Shown here: in pieces, positions 12,301 to 26,377 of the stretch | Numbering within the stretch: position 1 is the first letter of the stretch | Layout of the letters: each line of letters opens with the position of its first letter | DNA from: Euwallacea fornicatus | Lineage: Eukaryota; Arthropoda; Insecta; Coleoptera; Curculionidae | Assembly (NCBI RefSeq): GCF_040115645.1 | Contig: NC_089562.1 | Span: 1,426,001-1,490,000 of the forward strand | Reading direction: 5' to 3' | DNA length: 64,000 bases | Notes under the pieces: generated by a model | Databases searched by the model: none | Told to the model about the DNA's origin: nothing | What the model saw: the letters and a program-made list of their open reading frames with translations, nothing else | Translations under genes and position numbers: made by a program

Positions 12301-15300
12301 ATAGTTATTCAACAAATATTCATCCTCTTAAAGCCGAAGAAATTAGTCTAAATCTCCCAAAAGAACTGAAAGAAATAAGTTATAAATTCCTAATGGAGCG
12401 CTTATAGCTTTTCCGTATCTTAAGAGATTAGTTTCGGAGATGTATTAATAACCCTCCCGAATGGAAGCAGTAAATGAAATTGCCCTTATTGGCGAGACAG
12501 TTAAAAGTCGTCTTTAATCCGGTCGGTTTAATCCGGCCCCATAACCGCTGACAAGACTGGAAAGAAAGCAGCCACAAGCCGCGCAAAAACGTGACTGGAT
12601 ACGTCACGGTTGAAGAAACTCCCGAACAGGAAACTAATTAGAACTCCCGACACTTTGAAGTAATTGTTGGAGAAACGGTCTTGGCGTTTTTCTCACTTTT
12701 CCTTCGTTCCCAACCTGGCATCTGCTTGGGCTGAGCGTATAAACATGTCTTGTATGTACTACAATGGAACAAAGTCTGATATGATAACTATTCACCTAAA
12801 GATTTTCAGCCTTTAGTCTTAACAGGAAGTTAGGAAATTTATAATTCGAAAAAATGAAACCCGTAGGTATAGTGAGCCGTTAAGTTATAAAAATTAATCC
12901 AGAAAAACAGCCAAGTTTTAAAAAGTTCTAATCTTAAAAATATGCAGCATACCGCCTCTGTACTTTTGCCATAAGTAGTGTTTAACCTTAAACTTAACGT
13001 GAAAAAATTAAAATCTACCACTAGTTGTCCGCCTCTGAAATTCGTAAATCACACTTTTAAAAAGAAATCTCCAAGAATATCAGACACCCGAATACCGTTA
13101 ATTCTTCTGGGGAGTTACCTACTCATCAAAACTTATTCAAATACGAGAGTTCGGAGGCTAAAAGGGCTATAACGTGGATATAACTCACCGTTTAATTTCA
13201 TAGATATTTTTACTCTGGTAAATATCTCAACGTTATGGTACACCACAAGAACTTGGAAACGAGTTAAAGTTTAAAAAAAAAAATTGAAGTGATAAATTTT
13301 ATCGCTATTTCAGGTTTTTAAAAGCTAAAATGAAATTCTTTGGTGTTTTTTTTTTTGGTGCGCTATTATGGTTCTCAATTTTAAGTTAAAGAAATACTGA
13401 ACTGAATGTGAGTTGTAAATTTTATTAGTGGGAGTAAAATAAAGCATTTTTTTAAAGCTCAATTGGAGTCACAAAAAATACTAAATTCTTTAAGATAACG
13501 GACACCCAATTTGATTTCTATACAATCAGTCAACACCATAAAATTCTAATACACTGAAAGTTAATAAATCAAATATCCAAATTATTTCTTGGGAAATTCT
13601 CAACTGTAGAGAAGTTATTAATCAATTCTAGGGAGTTATTAAAGCTCTCGAGGACTTGCCAAATAATACAAATACGCCCTAAGATGCTTAATTCTAATTG
13701 AGAGATCCCAAATTCAGACAATGGTCTGATCAACTAAAATATAAATTTCAAAGTCCAGAAACCAATACCCAGTAGTCCAACATTATTGATTGTTTATAGT
13801 ATTTATAATACTGTTGAGTAGGTGAAATTAGGATCAGAAGTGTAGCAAGCTTACATTAGATCTTCCCACAAAAAGATCGAAAATACGTTTGTTAATAATC
13901 AATTTTATCTACCTATTCATAGTTTCATCTCTTTTGGGATCTTAGAAAAACCAGCTACAAGCTCGGCTTTAATCCTGTCCTGAATAGTAAATCAAACCCA
14001 AGATATCAGAATGAATAAATATATAATATACGATGCTATGCTGCTAAACTATTTAGAAGTCCTTTGTCTTTTAGAGCGATGAGGGATGAGAGATGTAAAA
14101 TATTTAATAATTATGTTACAATAATAAAAACACACATTGAAAATTTAGAAATATTACGCGATCTAAAAGTAGTATTTTAAGATATTGTGAAATATATTAC
14201 AGATCAAGTATAAAGAACCTTGACAGGAACTGAGATTTTTGACAATTTTGTTCTTGAATAATGCATGCATATAAGGCTTCGATCAGAGTATAGTTTCAGT
14301 GGCTCCTACAAATTTTGGGTTCCCATTAATTGGAAGCTACGGAGCTATAGAGCTGATTATTGAAAAAATTAGGAAATCTTCAAATTACGAAAAACAAGGA
14401 TTTGCGGATTTTTCTCTGTTTTAAAACGGAGAAGCTGAAGCATCAAAATACGCCGACTCATCTTTCATCGATAATCACAGTTTCTAAATCAATCTTCTCA
14501 GATTACTGGTGAAAACAGACAAACTAAACGTGATTAAAGTTCTCCGATTAGTTTTGAGTTAGGGCTTTAAGCTAACTTGCAGTAATGGTTCTGTGACAAA
14601 CAGGTGTTTGGCGTAATTACGGCGAAATTTAAATGTAATTATAAGATTGCGTTTGATTATTTTTACATGTTAAAAAATAAGGTTTTAATGGAATAAAAAT
14701 CGATTTCTTCAACATCTAAAATGCAACATGTTTCAAGATTTTCCTGCAATAATAAACAAGTTCCTCGTATTTTCAAGCCTTCAGAACGAAAAGGGATTAT
14801 TAAAAATCTCTCCTAAGCCCGCTTTTAACTAAAAAGCAATTTCTTCACTTCCTGCCTCATACCACCACTTTTTCATAATTTTAATAAAAACCTGTTTTCA
14901 TTACTCTACGCTTATCTTTTTCATTTATATGGAACATTTAAGCTACAGTGCGAGACTGTTAATATGGCAATTTTACTTCAGATTTTACATGGTTTTTCAT
15001 GATTTACCTGAAAAAACAATTTCAAGAGTGGCCAATACAGAATCAATAAGATCATTCTAGCATAAAGCCTCGTAAATAACACCCCCCATTGTATCGTATC
15101 CTAAAAGGACACTTCTCCATTGAAAATATTGAAATATCGTAGCTTATCGTCCCTGAGTTGGGCGCAAACGGGAAAACTAATTTGTGTTTCATGTAAATTT
15201 CTCTAAGAGTAATGCAAATTCAATTCCCGATAACGACTACGTCCCTTTTTTCAGCTTGAGCCAAATCCTTTCATCCACATCACGTTTTCTTTTAAAGGAG

Positions 15301-15999
15301 ACGAAAATTTAATAGGGTTTTTATCCCGGGTCGTCAGAAAGTTGTTTTGCATCTGGCTACTTGGAAAAAGCTCGTCGGTAAATTTACTGAGAACATCTGA
15401 ATCTGAGTGTGTATGGAGCCGATGTAGCTTTAGTTTCCTCTTATCGTCCCTTTACAGATTGCCGACGTATTCAACTTCAGGTGACTTATTTACATTCATT
15501 CTCTTCGAACGGGGATTTAACGTAAATTCCTGATTGCTTTTGTCAGAAAAGGCAATTCACAATAATTTTGAACTAACTTTGCGATTTTCTCCATATTTTC
15601 GATAAGGATGCCAGTGCTAGGATTAGCGCGCTGGCGCAGCCGCATAGCAGCCTCACATCTAGTGCCGGTCCTTCTGGATCCCGAAACTTCTACTTCAGGT
15701 ACACTTTCCAGATTCTCAATGTAAGTATACCCCGCCAAAAGCCACGCGTAGTACAGGCGTCATAAATCTTGGCGTAGTAGTATGGAAAATTGTGCGAAAT
15801 GATGAGCTAATCTGTAAGGAAAGAACCTTCCTCTTTCCCCTCCTGGGGTTCTGCTGTCAAATAACTATATTAACGCAGCATATGCCTAACATTAATAGGA
15901 CACAGTCACATAACTAAATCAAAAAACGACATAAAATGCTAAGAAATAATAATCATCCAAAAATTTAAACTTCTTAAACACGTTCGAAAGTTAAGCATA
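6363..15999. other. Gene desert segment
   Basis: No protein gene or RNA gene is recognised. On the minus strand, about 9,180-9,136 ends in a good donor (CCC then GTAAGT) next to a GC-richer block at 9,290-9,380, which could be an untranslated first exon and promoter, but nothing confirms it. About 6,990-7,130, 11,640-11,770 and 12,460-12,660 are GC-richer, low in homopolymer runs and carry homeodomain-type cores, so they are candidate conserved regulatory DNA. The remainder (for example 7,800-9,100 and 13,260-15,000) is uniformly AT-rich. Confidence 0.3.
12508..12542 (+). promoter_or_regulatory. Paired TAATCC motifs
   Basis: Two direct copies of TTTAATCCGG lie about 16 bp apart (TTTAATCCGGTCGG, then TTTAATCCGGCCCC). 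TAATCC is the core bound by K50 homeodomain proteins of the Otx/Bicoid class. The motif identity is established knowledge; use as a binding site here is inference. Confidence 0.25.
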
Positions 16000-16480
16000 G
16001 AAATGCTAAAGGGGCAAAAGGTTTTCTATCTCTACCTTATAGACAAAAATATCAATACAAAAACTGCAACACACATATACGAGTCTATCTGCAGACCATT
16101 GTTAGACTACGAACATACATATATTGACGATAGGTGAAACGAAAAAAGAAAACAATACATACAAACAACAAAACAGATCCCACTAAGATTAACGGTAAAG
16201 ATCTATTCAATCAATTACTAGATAAACACAAAAATATGGCAAGAAAAGCTGAAAGAGTACAAGTTCAGGAAAGATGGAAAAACAATCGTCACAACTGGAC
16301 CATTCTAAACCCTCTTTGCCTTACAAGGCAAACAAGACAATCTCGCTTCCTTTTTCCGTCAACCACTCTATTGGAGTATTTCCAAATGTAATTTTTTCAC
16401 TTCTTTGCATTTTATGAATGTTTATTTATGTATAGATGTAAGTGTTTTTCTAACAAGGGCATAAAACCAAATGGTCGATA
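16000..16480 (+). pseudogene. LINE 3'-terminal relic (copy A)
   Basis: The plus strand encodes a broken peptide with the post-RT motif THIYESICRPLLDYEH (about 16,069-16,120), the block that follows the RT thumb in many non-LTR retrotransposons, then a basic segment and a C-terminal motif RQSRFLFPSTTLLEY at about 16,340-16,380. It ends near an AATAAAG signal and AT-rich tail at about 16,495-16,530. Copy B at 19,100-20,131 on the opposite strand carries the same blocks. Frameshifts and stops make it non-functional. Confidence 0.65.
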
Positions 16481-17359
16481 GTCTTTTTCTCTGGAAATAA
16501 AGATTATATATACGTATATATGTATGTATATGTGTTCCAAGAATATTGGTAAAAGTGAGTTAACGTACTAGCGGATAAAATAATGGAACGATTCATCTCA
16601 ACGTGCCTTATAAAAATTGCTTGTTTTCATTCTACAAGACACTTAGGTATTGTTTTTAGTTTTTTAAATTGGGAAAAAATTTCACAGTTGCACCGAATGT
16701 TTCCACTGTCGAACAAGGGCAGGAAATTTTCATTAGAATACTGGACGATCCGGAAACTAGCTCCAAACATATATATCTCTGAAGTAATGAGGATCAGAAA
16801 ATCATTAATCTCGAGATTTTGAACGAAAAAGCAAGTTGTTTCCATACCAAATTGAGCCGGTTCAAAATATATGACCAAGAGATTTTCAATCTAGAGTTGA
16901 ATTCGACAACAAGGCAACATTTCGAAGGAGAAGTTTATTTGATTGGAGAAACAACCATTTTACCAACACAAAAAATCCATATTGAATGAGAGAATGTAAT
17001 TTTCAGTATGAATATTCGAATGTAATGTATGACGTGTTTAAGGTGTGACAAAACTCCGATTGATGACTTGGAAAATATATTGCTGTCGATGGTCGAATTT
17101 TGATAATTAGTTTTAGTTCATTTCTCGTAATTTTCAAGACGTGTTTTAACAAATGTTGACCTAACCTTCAATAATTGAAAGCGGTTAAAAATGTCCAAAA
17201 AATAAATATAAATAACCGAAAATGAAAATCGAAAATTTCCACAGGAAACCATGCAAGATGCTTCTGACAAGTTACATTTTACTTACCTCTCTGGCACTAA
17301 AGTTTGTTACAATTTATTAAGAACATTTGAGAATTGGAGTAGTCCACATTTGACACGTC
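16481..17359. other. No gene recognised
   Basis: The start is the TA-rich tail after LINE copy A (TATATACGTATATATGTATG-like at about 16,505). The remainder is AT-rich without recognisable features. Confidence 0.4.
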
Positions 17360-18235
17360 AATGGTCTATACACAGGCCTACGCCGATGACCTGGCTGTTC
17401 TCTGCAGCGGCTCCAGGGCCGCCTTGCGGGGCGCCATGGCGAGGGCTGTCCGAATAGTCGATAACTGGTCGGTCTGTGGGTTTGAGAACAAATTCAGGGA
17501 AAACGCAGTTGATTTTTTTCAACAATAAAAGAAAAGAGATGTCACAACGGGAGATATCTCTCGAGCTTAAACTTGAATGCCACCAGGCGGTGAAGTATCT
17601 GAGTGTCTTCCAAATTATCCTGTTAGCGCCCACATTTCGCGAGCAAACTCAGGAAATCCACATACACCCGGTGAACGTGCAAAGAGGTTTTTGGCCGCAC
17701 GAGGGATCTCAGCCCGCGTATTCTGGCCTGGCTTTACCATAAAGGGGATCGATTCTATGCGGACGTGTGAGAATGATAATGAAAGTTTTGCCCAATCAAA
17801 TTGACGAATTAAAGTTTTTTACCAATCAATATCGACAAAAAGGTCATTCTCAGTCTAAGATTCTTCTATAGAATCAGGCCTCAGTAATGGGGCCCATTCG
17901 AGCACACCAGACCAGGGTGTAGGGGTGAAGTGTAGAGGAGAAGTCAGTATAAGCGAGCAGCTGATCAAGGTTCAGAGACTCACGTGTTAAAGATCCCGAA
18001 CATAGAAAATGTCTTGCGGTCGTCGAGACTTCTGAACACGTGCTGGCGGAATATTCCGCTTTCATACGTGCCAGAACACTGTACTTGGGACATTCATTCC
18101 TATTATCCAACGAGATCAAGGAACTACGACACTATAGACTCGTCAGCTCCAGTCAGACTTGGACTCAGGAGAGACATTACAGGCCCAACACGTCTGTAAA
18201 AGCACTTTCGTGTCTCCCCCACTTCTGCCATTGAT
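17360..18235 (+). pseudogene. Second non-LTR retrotransposon relic (RT palm plus C-terminus)
   Basis: A reading frame at about 17,361-17,506 contains QAYADDLAVLCSG, the RT catalytic box YADD (17,379-17,390) in the context typical of R1/Jockey-like enzymes. A frame-shifted continuation holds NSGKTQLIFFNNKRK and, later, AVKYLSV, the expected following motifs. After sequence I cannot align by eye, about 17,990-18,235 encodes ETSEHVLAEYSAFIRARTLY, which resembles the C-terminal E..EH.L..C..F...R segment after the RNase H domain; the usual Cys is Tyr. At least two frameshifts and a missing middle show it is dead. It is distinct from copies A and B. Confidence 0.7.
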
Positions 18236-19099
18236 TTATTCATTAAAGCCCAAATTGACAACAGAAAATTCTAAGTAAATTATCACAACACATTTAAAAC
18301 TTTATTACCTGTTTGTCGCAAAACATAATTTCTGCTCTGAAAAGCGAAATACCGGGGCCTCGCCGTTTCCGGCGACACTAAAATAAATTTGCAAGTTATT
18401 CAAATTCAGCAAACTTTTGTTTTAGTGTCGCAAGTGTTCGGTAATTTCTCTAGGCCGCAAAACGGGAACTTTTGTCCGGACGAAATGCATAATGAAAAGT
18501 GGGAAAAGTTTTTTCGGATTTGTTCTATAAAGTTCGTCTTCCTCTGTGGACGTACAGGATTAAAGCTTCGCTAATGATTCCGTTCGTTTGTAAGCCTTAG
18601 AATTTGATTTATCTCGCTCATTTCCATGGACTAAGCGAACTGGGTTGGTTTATTTTGTTTGAGTTTAATTTATTGGAACGTCCGGTTTTAAGGAAAAACT
18701 GATAGCGAGGTCGAGGTATTACTTCTTCAGGGGCTAATTATCAGTGACCCATTAGCACTAATAGACACGAGGAGAGCATTGATGACCAAAAAATTGTCGA
18801 AATAGCTTGAAACTGGGTACGGATAAAACCAAAAACTATTTCCTTTACAGAAAACCGTGATGGAATTTCGCGCCAAAAATTACTTTAATTTCTGAATTTT
18901 GATAAGTGGAAGCTCATACGATCCATTGTATTTGATTGACGTTTGTCCGATGAGCAACGAAAGTATGAGACCGTGTCCGGGAAACTTGAAGCTTCCTTGA
19001 CGCTCAGAAGATTGTTTGATTACGAAAGATTCTTATTCAACACAAGTAAACAAGAAGAACCTGAAGCACATCATCATTTTTCCAATGAACTGATAAAAT
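18236..19099. other. No gene recognised
   Basis: About 18,320-18,620 is slightly GC-richer. No open frame with splice signals or recognisable repeat is seen. Confidence 0.4.
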
Positions 19100-20131
19100 T
19101 AAGTAACAGTTGTGATCAACGATGGCTCGGTCAAAAGGATATTCCAATAGAATGGTTGAGGAGAAAAGAAAGCCGGATTGTCTTATTTTTCTTGTAAACC
19201 AAAGTGGGTCCAGTTGTGACGTTTGTTTTTCCTTTTTATCTGAATTCATTGTAGTCTTTCAGTTAGTTTTGTCATGTGTGCGCTTTCGCACAGTAATTGT
19301 TTAGATGGATGTGTAGCGGGTACTCGAGGTGCTTTATCTTTGTAATCAGTCTTGGTGCAATCTGTTCTCTTGTCTGTATGTACATACACATGTGGTGTTT
19401 AATTTTTGCCGTTAAATATGCCCTCAGTGCGTGTCCCGAGTCTAATAATTATCTGCAGATGGACTTTTGTGTACTTTTGTTTTAGCTTTTTCGCCGATCC
19501 CTTTATACGGCGGCGATCGCAAACGTCTCGTCTGTTTAGTCATTTCTATTTTCATATTTCGCAGGTATTAAGTCAGTTTCATTTCCCTTGTCAATTGCTA
19601 CTTTCACATATGTTTCTCCGTTTTTTAGTTTAGTCGTGCGACTGTCTGCTATTAATGTTGGGGCTTTTTGCATTAATTTGGTGATTTGACAGCAGAACTT
19701 GGTTTTTGGTGGCAAATAGTGTTACTCCCCACCTATAATGCCTGAAGTCTTTCTACTGCTTTCATATTGTTTTTATCTTGTACAATAAGTAGCATAACGC
19801 CGTGCGTTATAGCTCAAATATTGTTTCGTCCATATGCCTTTTATCCTGTATCCTATATCTTGTATGTGTATACATATGAGTGTAGTCTAGAATACATATA
19901 TCATAGCAGTATATATACATTCTAAATTAAAACTGAAAACAGATTCCTCTGAGGGTGCTTCTACTTCTCTTTCATGCTTCTAGTCGGCTGTTTTCAGATA
20001 CATATTTGATAATATGAAGTAGGTATTTTGGCGTTGGAAATTTGAATAATTTGTAAAGTAGACCACTGTACCAAGGATCTCATATGCCTTATTAATGTCC
20101 ATAAATAGACTTTCTGACCTTCTACCATTTG
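19100..20131 (-). pseudogene. LINE relic (copy B), same family as copy A
   Basis: Read on the minus strand, 20,131 to 19,985 encodes RRSESLFMDINKAYEIL and onward, which fits RT motif A (F.D..KA[FY]) with the first catalytic Asp retained. About 19,465-19,300 carries the same C-terminal stretch as copy A (ATCTGCAG..ATT.TTAGACT on DNA level, then AQIAPRLI-type residues). About 19,236-19,140 encodes TRKIRQSGFLFSSTILLEY, clearly homologous to the copy A end motif. Stops and frameshifts are frequent. Copies A and B face each other about 2.6 kb apart. Confidence 0.6.
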
Positions 20132-23100
20132 GATTTATGATTTGTATGTTGCTCATCTAAAGAAAAAGTTAATGAATAGTCGAGTGTTTTGGTTTAAAGC
20201 CAAAATATTTTGTCGTAGGGTAATAGGGGAAAGGAGACAGCGACTGAAAGTATTATTCAGAGAGGAATAATTCGCTTTTCCTAGTCTTCTTTTTGGTGTC
20301 TCTGACATTATTGATAATGTAGCCATGTATGCAAATGTACTGCCAGCCTCTAGGTCGGCGTCTGTCCCAATTTGGTTTTGGTTTCTACAAACAGACAACA
20401 ATCAGTATTATTACATTCTATGAAATTGTAATTCAAATCCGCTCCTGTCATTCCTAATCGTTAAAGGTCGTTAATGATGAGTATTATGCCGTAGATATTG
20501 ATGACCGTCGACGCGATAATTTAGCTCAAAACCCACTCCTCTATTTCATCTTAAAGTGTATCTTCACTATCGAACCCACTTAACATGGGCGAAAAAAAAA
20601 TCCAATTCAGTCCAAATTGGGGCGGTTACCATGAAACGCCAACAAAAAAGGGCTGGATCTCATATTGGTCCCATCGTCGTCGATTTCAGTTTTCTGTCCT
20701 ATTTAGGGCTTGGATCGACAGCAGTTAGGTCGGGACAGGGCTGGGACTCCCAGGGGCGTTTGCTAATGACAAGGGACGACTTTCCGTTGTAAAAACTAAC
20801 TCGACGTAATTCTCAGCGTGCGTGTCGGCAATCAGATCGGCAATTCAATTAATTAAATCTAGGAGATAGATATAGAGATCTTATTAGGTCTAGGTAATTT
20901 TATTTCACGGGTAAAACTATGGGTTTGCTCGCAATAAAGATTGTTTGCTATCGGAATAAGAAATTTTGGCGTACTCAACGTTCTATAAATATTTTAAGTT
21001 TAAATGAAAAGAAATTTTATATTATCAGATGTCCAATTTACTCTACCCTAACAGAAGCCCGAACATTGAACTCCCCAACGTAATCAGCATAACACTATCA
21101 TCGTGACAACAAAATTCCATGTTATCCAAAAACTGGCCGTTATCCAATATGTCTTTATTAGCTCCATTTGTTCCGTATATTAATGCCACAGGTAAATAAT
21201 TGAATATCCAGTTACACATCCCCGGCATATTGGATTCATTACATTTCGTGTCTGTTTTGTTTTTGTCTGATGGTTTGCAGGCGCAATGACGTATTTCATG
21301 CGATTATCGCACGTGCATATTTTCATTACTACAAAGCTGTATTGATCAAATTTCCAGAGCGAATATGCTCGAAGAAGGGCGCGAAAAGAAAATAATTGGG
21401 CCATTCGGTTTAAATAGCCCAGGCGAATTTTAAAAGGGAGAAGGTAGTAGAATAAAGTGGCTATATTGTAGAAGACAGACGTGCTTTCATCCCCCTTGAA
21501 GTCCAAACAACCCCGATTCTCTTCCACAGAAAAAAGCTTATTGAAAGGGGGGCGGAATATCCACAGTTGCGAAGGTTTTTTAACGAGTTCTCTGCGTGAG
21601 ACTTATGTATCTAAAAAGTTTCTTGCGATGTGCTTTTACGTTCGAATTGTTTTATTTTATAGAACTAAATGGAAACAATGTGTTTGGAAAAGAAAAATGG
21701 ATATTAAAAAAGGTTTCGTACTGATGACTATTTAATTAAAGAGTGCCTTTTTCGCGAGTAACGTGAGTGGATTTCCAGTCGTGACAAATTGATACACCTT
21801 TCCCTAATTATCGTTGTACATTTTTTTACAAAATATGCTGATTTACAATGACAATTGAGAAGTTAAAACTTAAACTTCCATTAAACTACTCCCTAAAAAT
21901 TGAATTTAATTCTTTTGATTCTGAGTAAAAAATTTAAGCCAACTTTATCCGGTATTATTTTTAATTAATCCTCAGTTTAAATTTGCGAAGTGAAGTTGCT
22001 TTATTTGTGGGTTTGAAGTTTTTAGAGTTAAATGCAATTTTTTCTCAAAATAAAAATCAAAGAATTTTATCTCCTAACAAAACAATAAAATGCATACGGA
22101 GTAAGATACGAAAACTAATGCAACTCTCCAATTATTTTTTATTGAATTTTTACTATGAATTTTTCGAAAAATCCATTGATTTAATAGTTTCAAGTTATTG
22201 AAATTCACAATGTATAGAAATTTTACAAAAACGCTTGCCATTGAATTTTTCTATAAACGAAACTACGCAACTTTATCCAATATTACTTTTATCGTTAAAT
22301 TTTCAGAACCTAATGTTCCACTGATTCGTCAATTTCAAATGTTTCAACAGAATTTTATTCAGAATATGCACTGAATTTCCTTTGGAAACTTTAAGGAGGT
22401 TTGATCGTTCTTTTTGATTTTGTTGAACGTCACAGTTTGCTAAGAGATTTACGACATATTTCACAGTTTTTTGGCTTAATTTGTTAATAGGCAGTAAATT
22501 CATATGGAACTAAAGTAAGTGAAATTCGCATAATTGACCGAGTGTGATTAAAGGTATAATTGTACGAAATTTGATGAAATTAGCCTAAATAGGCTACACA
22601 CTGTAATGTCACAAAGTCTCGTTCATTAAGTATTATGATCGTGATGGTAATTGTTCCCAAGTCAGTCTGATACGCCACTGTTTATTACGAAATTTAAATG
22701 CAAACGGCTAATTTAACTTCATGGTTCATTTAATGTACATCGCTAGAAGTATATCTGTACCAAATTTCAAGGAAATATCTCATATAAGTTGTGGGCAGTA
22801 AATTCAGAAACATTCAATTTTGTCTTAGAGCGTTTTAATTAAAATAGATGTAGTTATCATATCAGCGCAATACATCAACGTTTGCTTAGGAATTTAACTG
22901 AAATTTTCTACTAATATAATCAAATCAAATTTGATAAAAATTTCTTAACTGGTTTGCAAATAATAAAATAATTATTTTTTTAAGTTTCGCAAAGGTATTA
23001 CTCAAATTTATGTTCTAGGAAATAAGCACTGACAATGATGTGTCACATTGCACCTTTCTTTATGTTCCTTTGATTGCACAGGTTAACAGAGACGAAAATC

Positions 23101-26100
23101 TGGAACGTTGTGGTCAGTAGCTATTTCATATGTTAATTGTACAACGGTTTAGTTTCGTCTTACGGTCACATGTAACAAGATATTTCCTCTCGTGCCGAGG
23201 TGCACCATCCAATTTTTTCTTGTCTTAAGAACAGTTTTTTCTAGTTTTGTGAGGTATCTTTCCCGATGCGGATCTCTGGATTTGGAAGGTTAATTCTTAA
23301 ATTAAAAAAATACCTCTAAAATCGAAAGTTCGATAACTGAAAAATATCGCATATTTAACTTTCGATGAAAAAAACAAAATACATAATTATCTTGGAAGTT
23401 TTTGAAGTTAGTGGTGGGGGATACCGATTTTTCGCTACCTTTCAAGGTTTAAACGCCATTATCTCCGGAAGACGTGGCACAATTACCTTGAAAATATAGC
23501 TCAAATTAATCATCTCAATATAAACGTGCTCTAACAGGCTCTAATATCACTTTTAGTTTTTGAGATATGGGGCCAGTTGAATATCTGTGTTTATCATTAA
23601 CGGTTCTCTAAAGCTCCGAAGAGACTTGTACATTTTATCTAACAGTGATGAGTGGAACGAGCCGATCGGAAAACAAGTTTCATGTATTTTCCTCTTTATC
23701 TTCGAAATACCGATGGTTTAATTTGGTTCGTAGGAAAAGCCCATATTTTTCAGCTTTGCTCGCTTCAACTTCCTTGCACTCAATGTTGCCCTTGTTGGCG
23801 ATTTCGCTGCAGAACCTTTTTGTGTTTATCTTGTGTCTGAGCACCTCTTGTCGGCGTTGTTTGAGGAGTTTTATCGAGGTTTAATATTCGGAAAAAACGA
23901 CACCGCAAACCATTTGCTGAACAGAGATGATTTGCGAGCTTGTTTGAAAACAGATTTGTGGCCTTGTCCAAACTCATGTTTCATTTGCCGTGTGGTTCAT
24001 TTTTCGACGACATGTTCAGGTCTCTACGAAGCTTTAAATGATAGTGCCTCAAACTGTGTTACCAGTGCTTTCAAATCTCCACTAAAGTTCCATTTTTGAT
24101 CCCTATATTTCTTATCAGTAATACAGATGAAAAATTGCATCACAAAATTGTTGTAGTTCGATGCTGTTGAGCTATATTCCATTTCACCTACTTAAAACTC
24201 CATTAACTCCCAAAACTAGTACCGAACTCACTTAACCTCTCTCAACCACCTAAAATATACACCTGTCTCATTGCGAAGTAATAAAATAAATTTGAAACTC
24301 GTTTAAATCGCAGGAACTTTCCCTTTGAAGCCGCCATTGTTCCGTAATTGTGCTGGGTCTCAGACTGGTAAACTTTCGAGTGAAATGGAAATATGCGACC
24401 ATTCGGCTATATAGTTTTATTTTAATACTTTTCCTGTGAATAACAACTTCAAACGGGAAATTAATGGTACAGGCGCATGGAAAAATTACAAACTGAAGCT
24501 AAATGGGTTTTTAATTGGGATGAGATTATGTTTGATACGCGTTTAAATGGTATTTAGGGGGTCTAGTTTGTGGATTTATTGATTGTACGTGTTATGGAAA
24601 GTTGGGCGGCAAATTGCTCGCCAACTCAATCTGTGCGATACAATCGGTTTAATTTAAGTGTTATCGTGATTGAAATTATCATTTTAACTATTGTGAGCGA
24701 CCTCACAGTAAGGAATTATCGCGATCGCCCCATTTAATGTTGGGTTTTACCAAGTTGCCCATAAAATTTGGATGTTTCTAAATTTTGTCAACTCTTTAAT
24801 TACCAAAAATAAATGTTTCTGCTAAGTTACTGGAACTTTCAAAAAGGGGCATTATACAATTTGGCACACAGACTTGATGAAGTTTCGCAAACTTCCTCAT
24901 AGTTGGCTTAAAGGGAAACTTCCATGAAAGAGACTGGAGTTTGAGGTGTACGTATATGTGTGCAACCATTTTAACATCGCAGAGACGATGTGGAGAGGTT
25001 TTTATTCGTTTAAGTTCAAACAGGTTACAACAGGTTTGAAGTTTATATCTAGCGACGTATATAGAGAAATAATAAAAACTTTACCCTCGAACGGGCTCTT
25101 TATCAAAAGGAATGCTGATCTAAAGAAAACTTATCTTATTCCCTTTGTTTTACTGCTTTGGCCTGCAATAAGGCGATTCTTTGATTAAAAGGCAATAGAA
25201 GGAGACTTTAGACAAAAGCAACTTTATTATTTTTATTCCCGGAAACTAACTCCCTGGGTGTGGTTTAAAGCTAAACAAACAATCGTGTTCCATTAAAGCT
25301 GCATAAATCTAATCATAAACCGCAAGATCCAATTACTACACATTTTATAAATTAAAGTTAAGTTCGGGAAATTAAACTTTTTGGTATCCAAGTTGCGTAA
25401 CTTTGTATTTATTAATATTAAGTTCGGAAGTTTTCATAGTGGGGACCGCAGGTTATTTGGCGGCGAGCGAAGTATTGATCTATAGAGAATTGAATTTAAA
25501 ATTCAAATTTTGAACCCTATTATATGATCAATTGTGTGTGTATGTAAGTGCGTATTTAATAATACTATTACTAGTTCCATGGAGCGGGAATAATGGAAAA
25601 TGTGTTATGAGCTCTAAAAACGGCAAAAAGTAAGGTTTGCACTCAACAATTTCAATTTAGTTCCTTAAAATATTTCAATATTTCTCCGTATCAATCGGGT
25701 TTCCGTACGATTTTCCCAGCGCATTTCACGAAAATAACACAAGTTTTCTAAAGATGTCCTGATGGATGTTTCTACAAGGTAAATTGAGATATTTGATTTA
25801 AACAAGTTAGCATTTCAGATAGGTTAATAGCGTTTCTTGATATTGCAGGCTTTCCTAAACTTCTGCGGAATATTTCCAAGTTAGTTCGGATTGAACATTA
25901 TTAACAGTTCTTAATATTTCAATATGCCTTTGCATTAATTGGCCGTTGAAATTTCTTTAACCGAAATAACCTTAACGTGACAAAAGTAAGGAAATGCGAC
26001 GAAAGAATCATAACAAAACTAAAACAAACTATACCCAACTGAAAGAACTTGCATTGAATATTTGGAACTGGAGGGCATTATTTGTTAGAACAAGACGAAA

Positions 26101-26321
26101 CTGGATTGAAAAACTTTCCAAAATGTGTGTCAACTGCCTTTAAAATAAGAACGGGCCTGCCATGAAAAGTTTGGAAAGAGAGGATATTTGTTCATTATTA
26201 AAACGACGCGAAACTGGATAGAAAACAATCCAAAATATATGGTAATATGAATACTAAACGGCAGGAAAACAGCTGAAACATCTAAGAAATGGGAAGACGT
26301 ATATAGGACTATCATACTTAC

Positions 26322-26377
26322 GTAAAACCGACAAACACCTCTCCAAATATCTTCAATATGCCTGATTCGATTCACCT
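26322..26377 (-). CDS. Weak candidate exon (56 bp)
   Basis: The minus strand shows AAGTGTTTAG, 56 bp open in one frame (VNRIRHIEDIWRGVCRFY, phase 2 in, phase 0 out), then the strong donor GTAAGTATG. The acceptor has a poor pyrimidine tract and the protein is not recognised, so a chance pairing is the more likely explanation. Confidence 0.15.
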
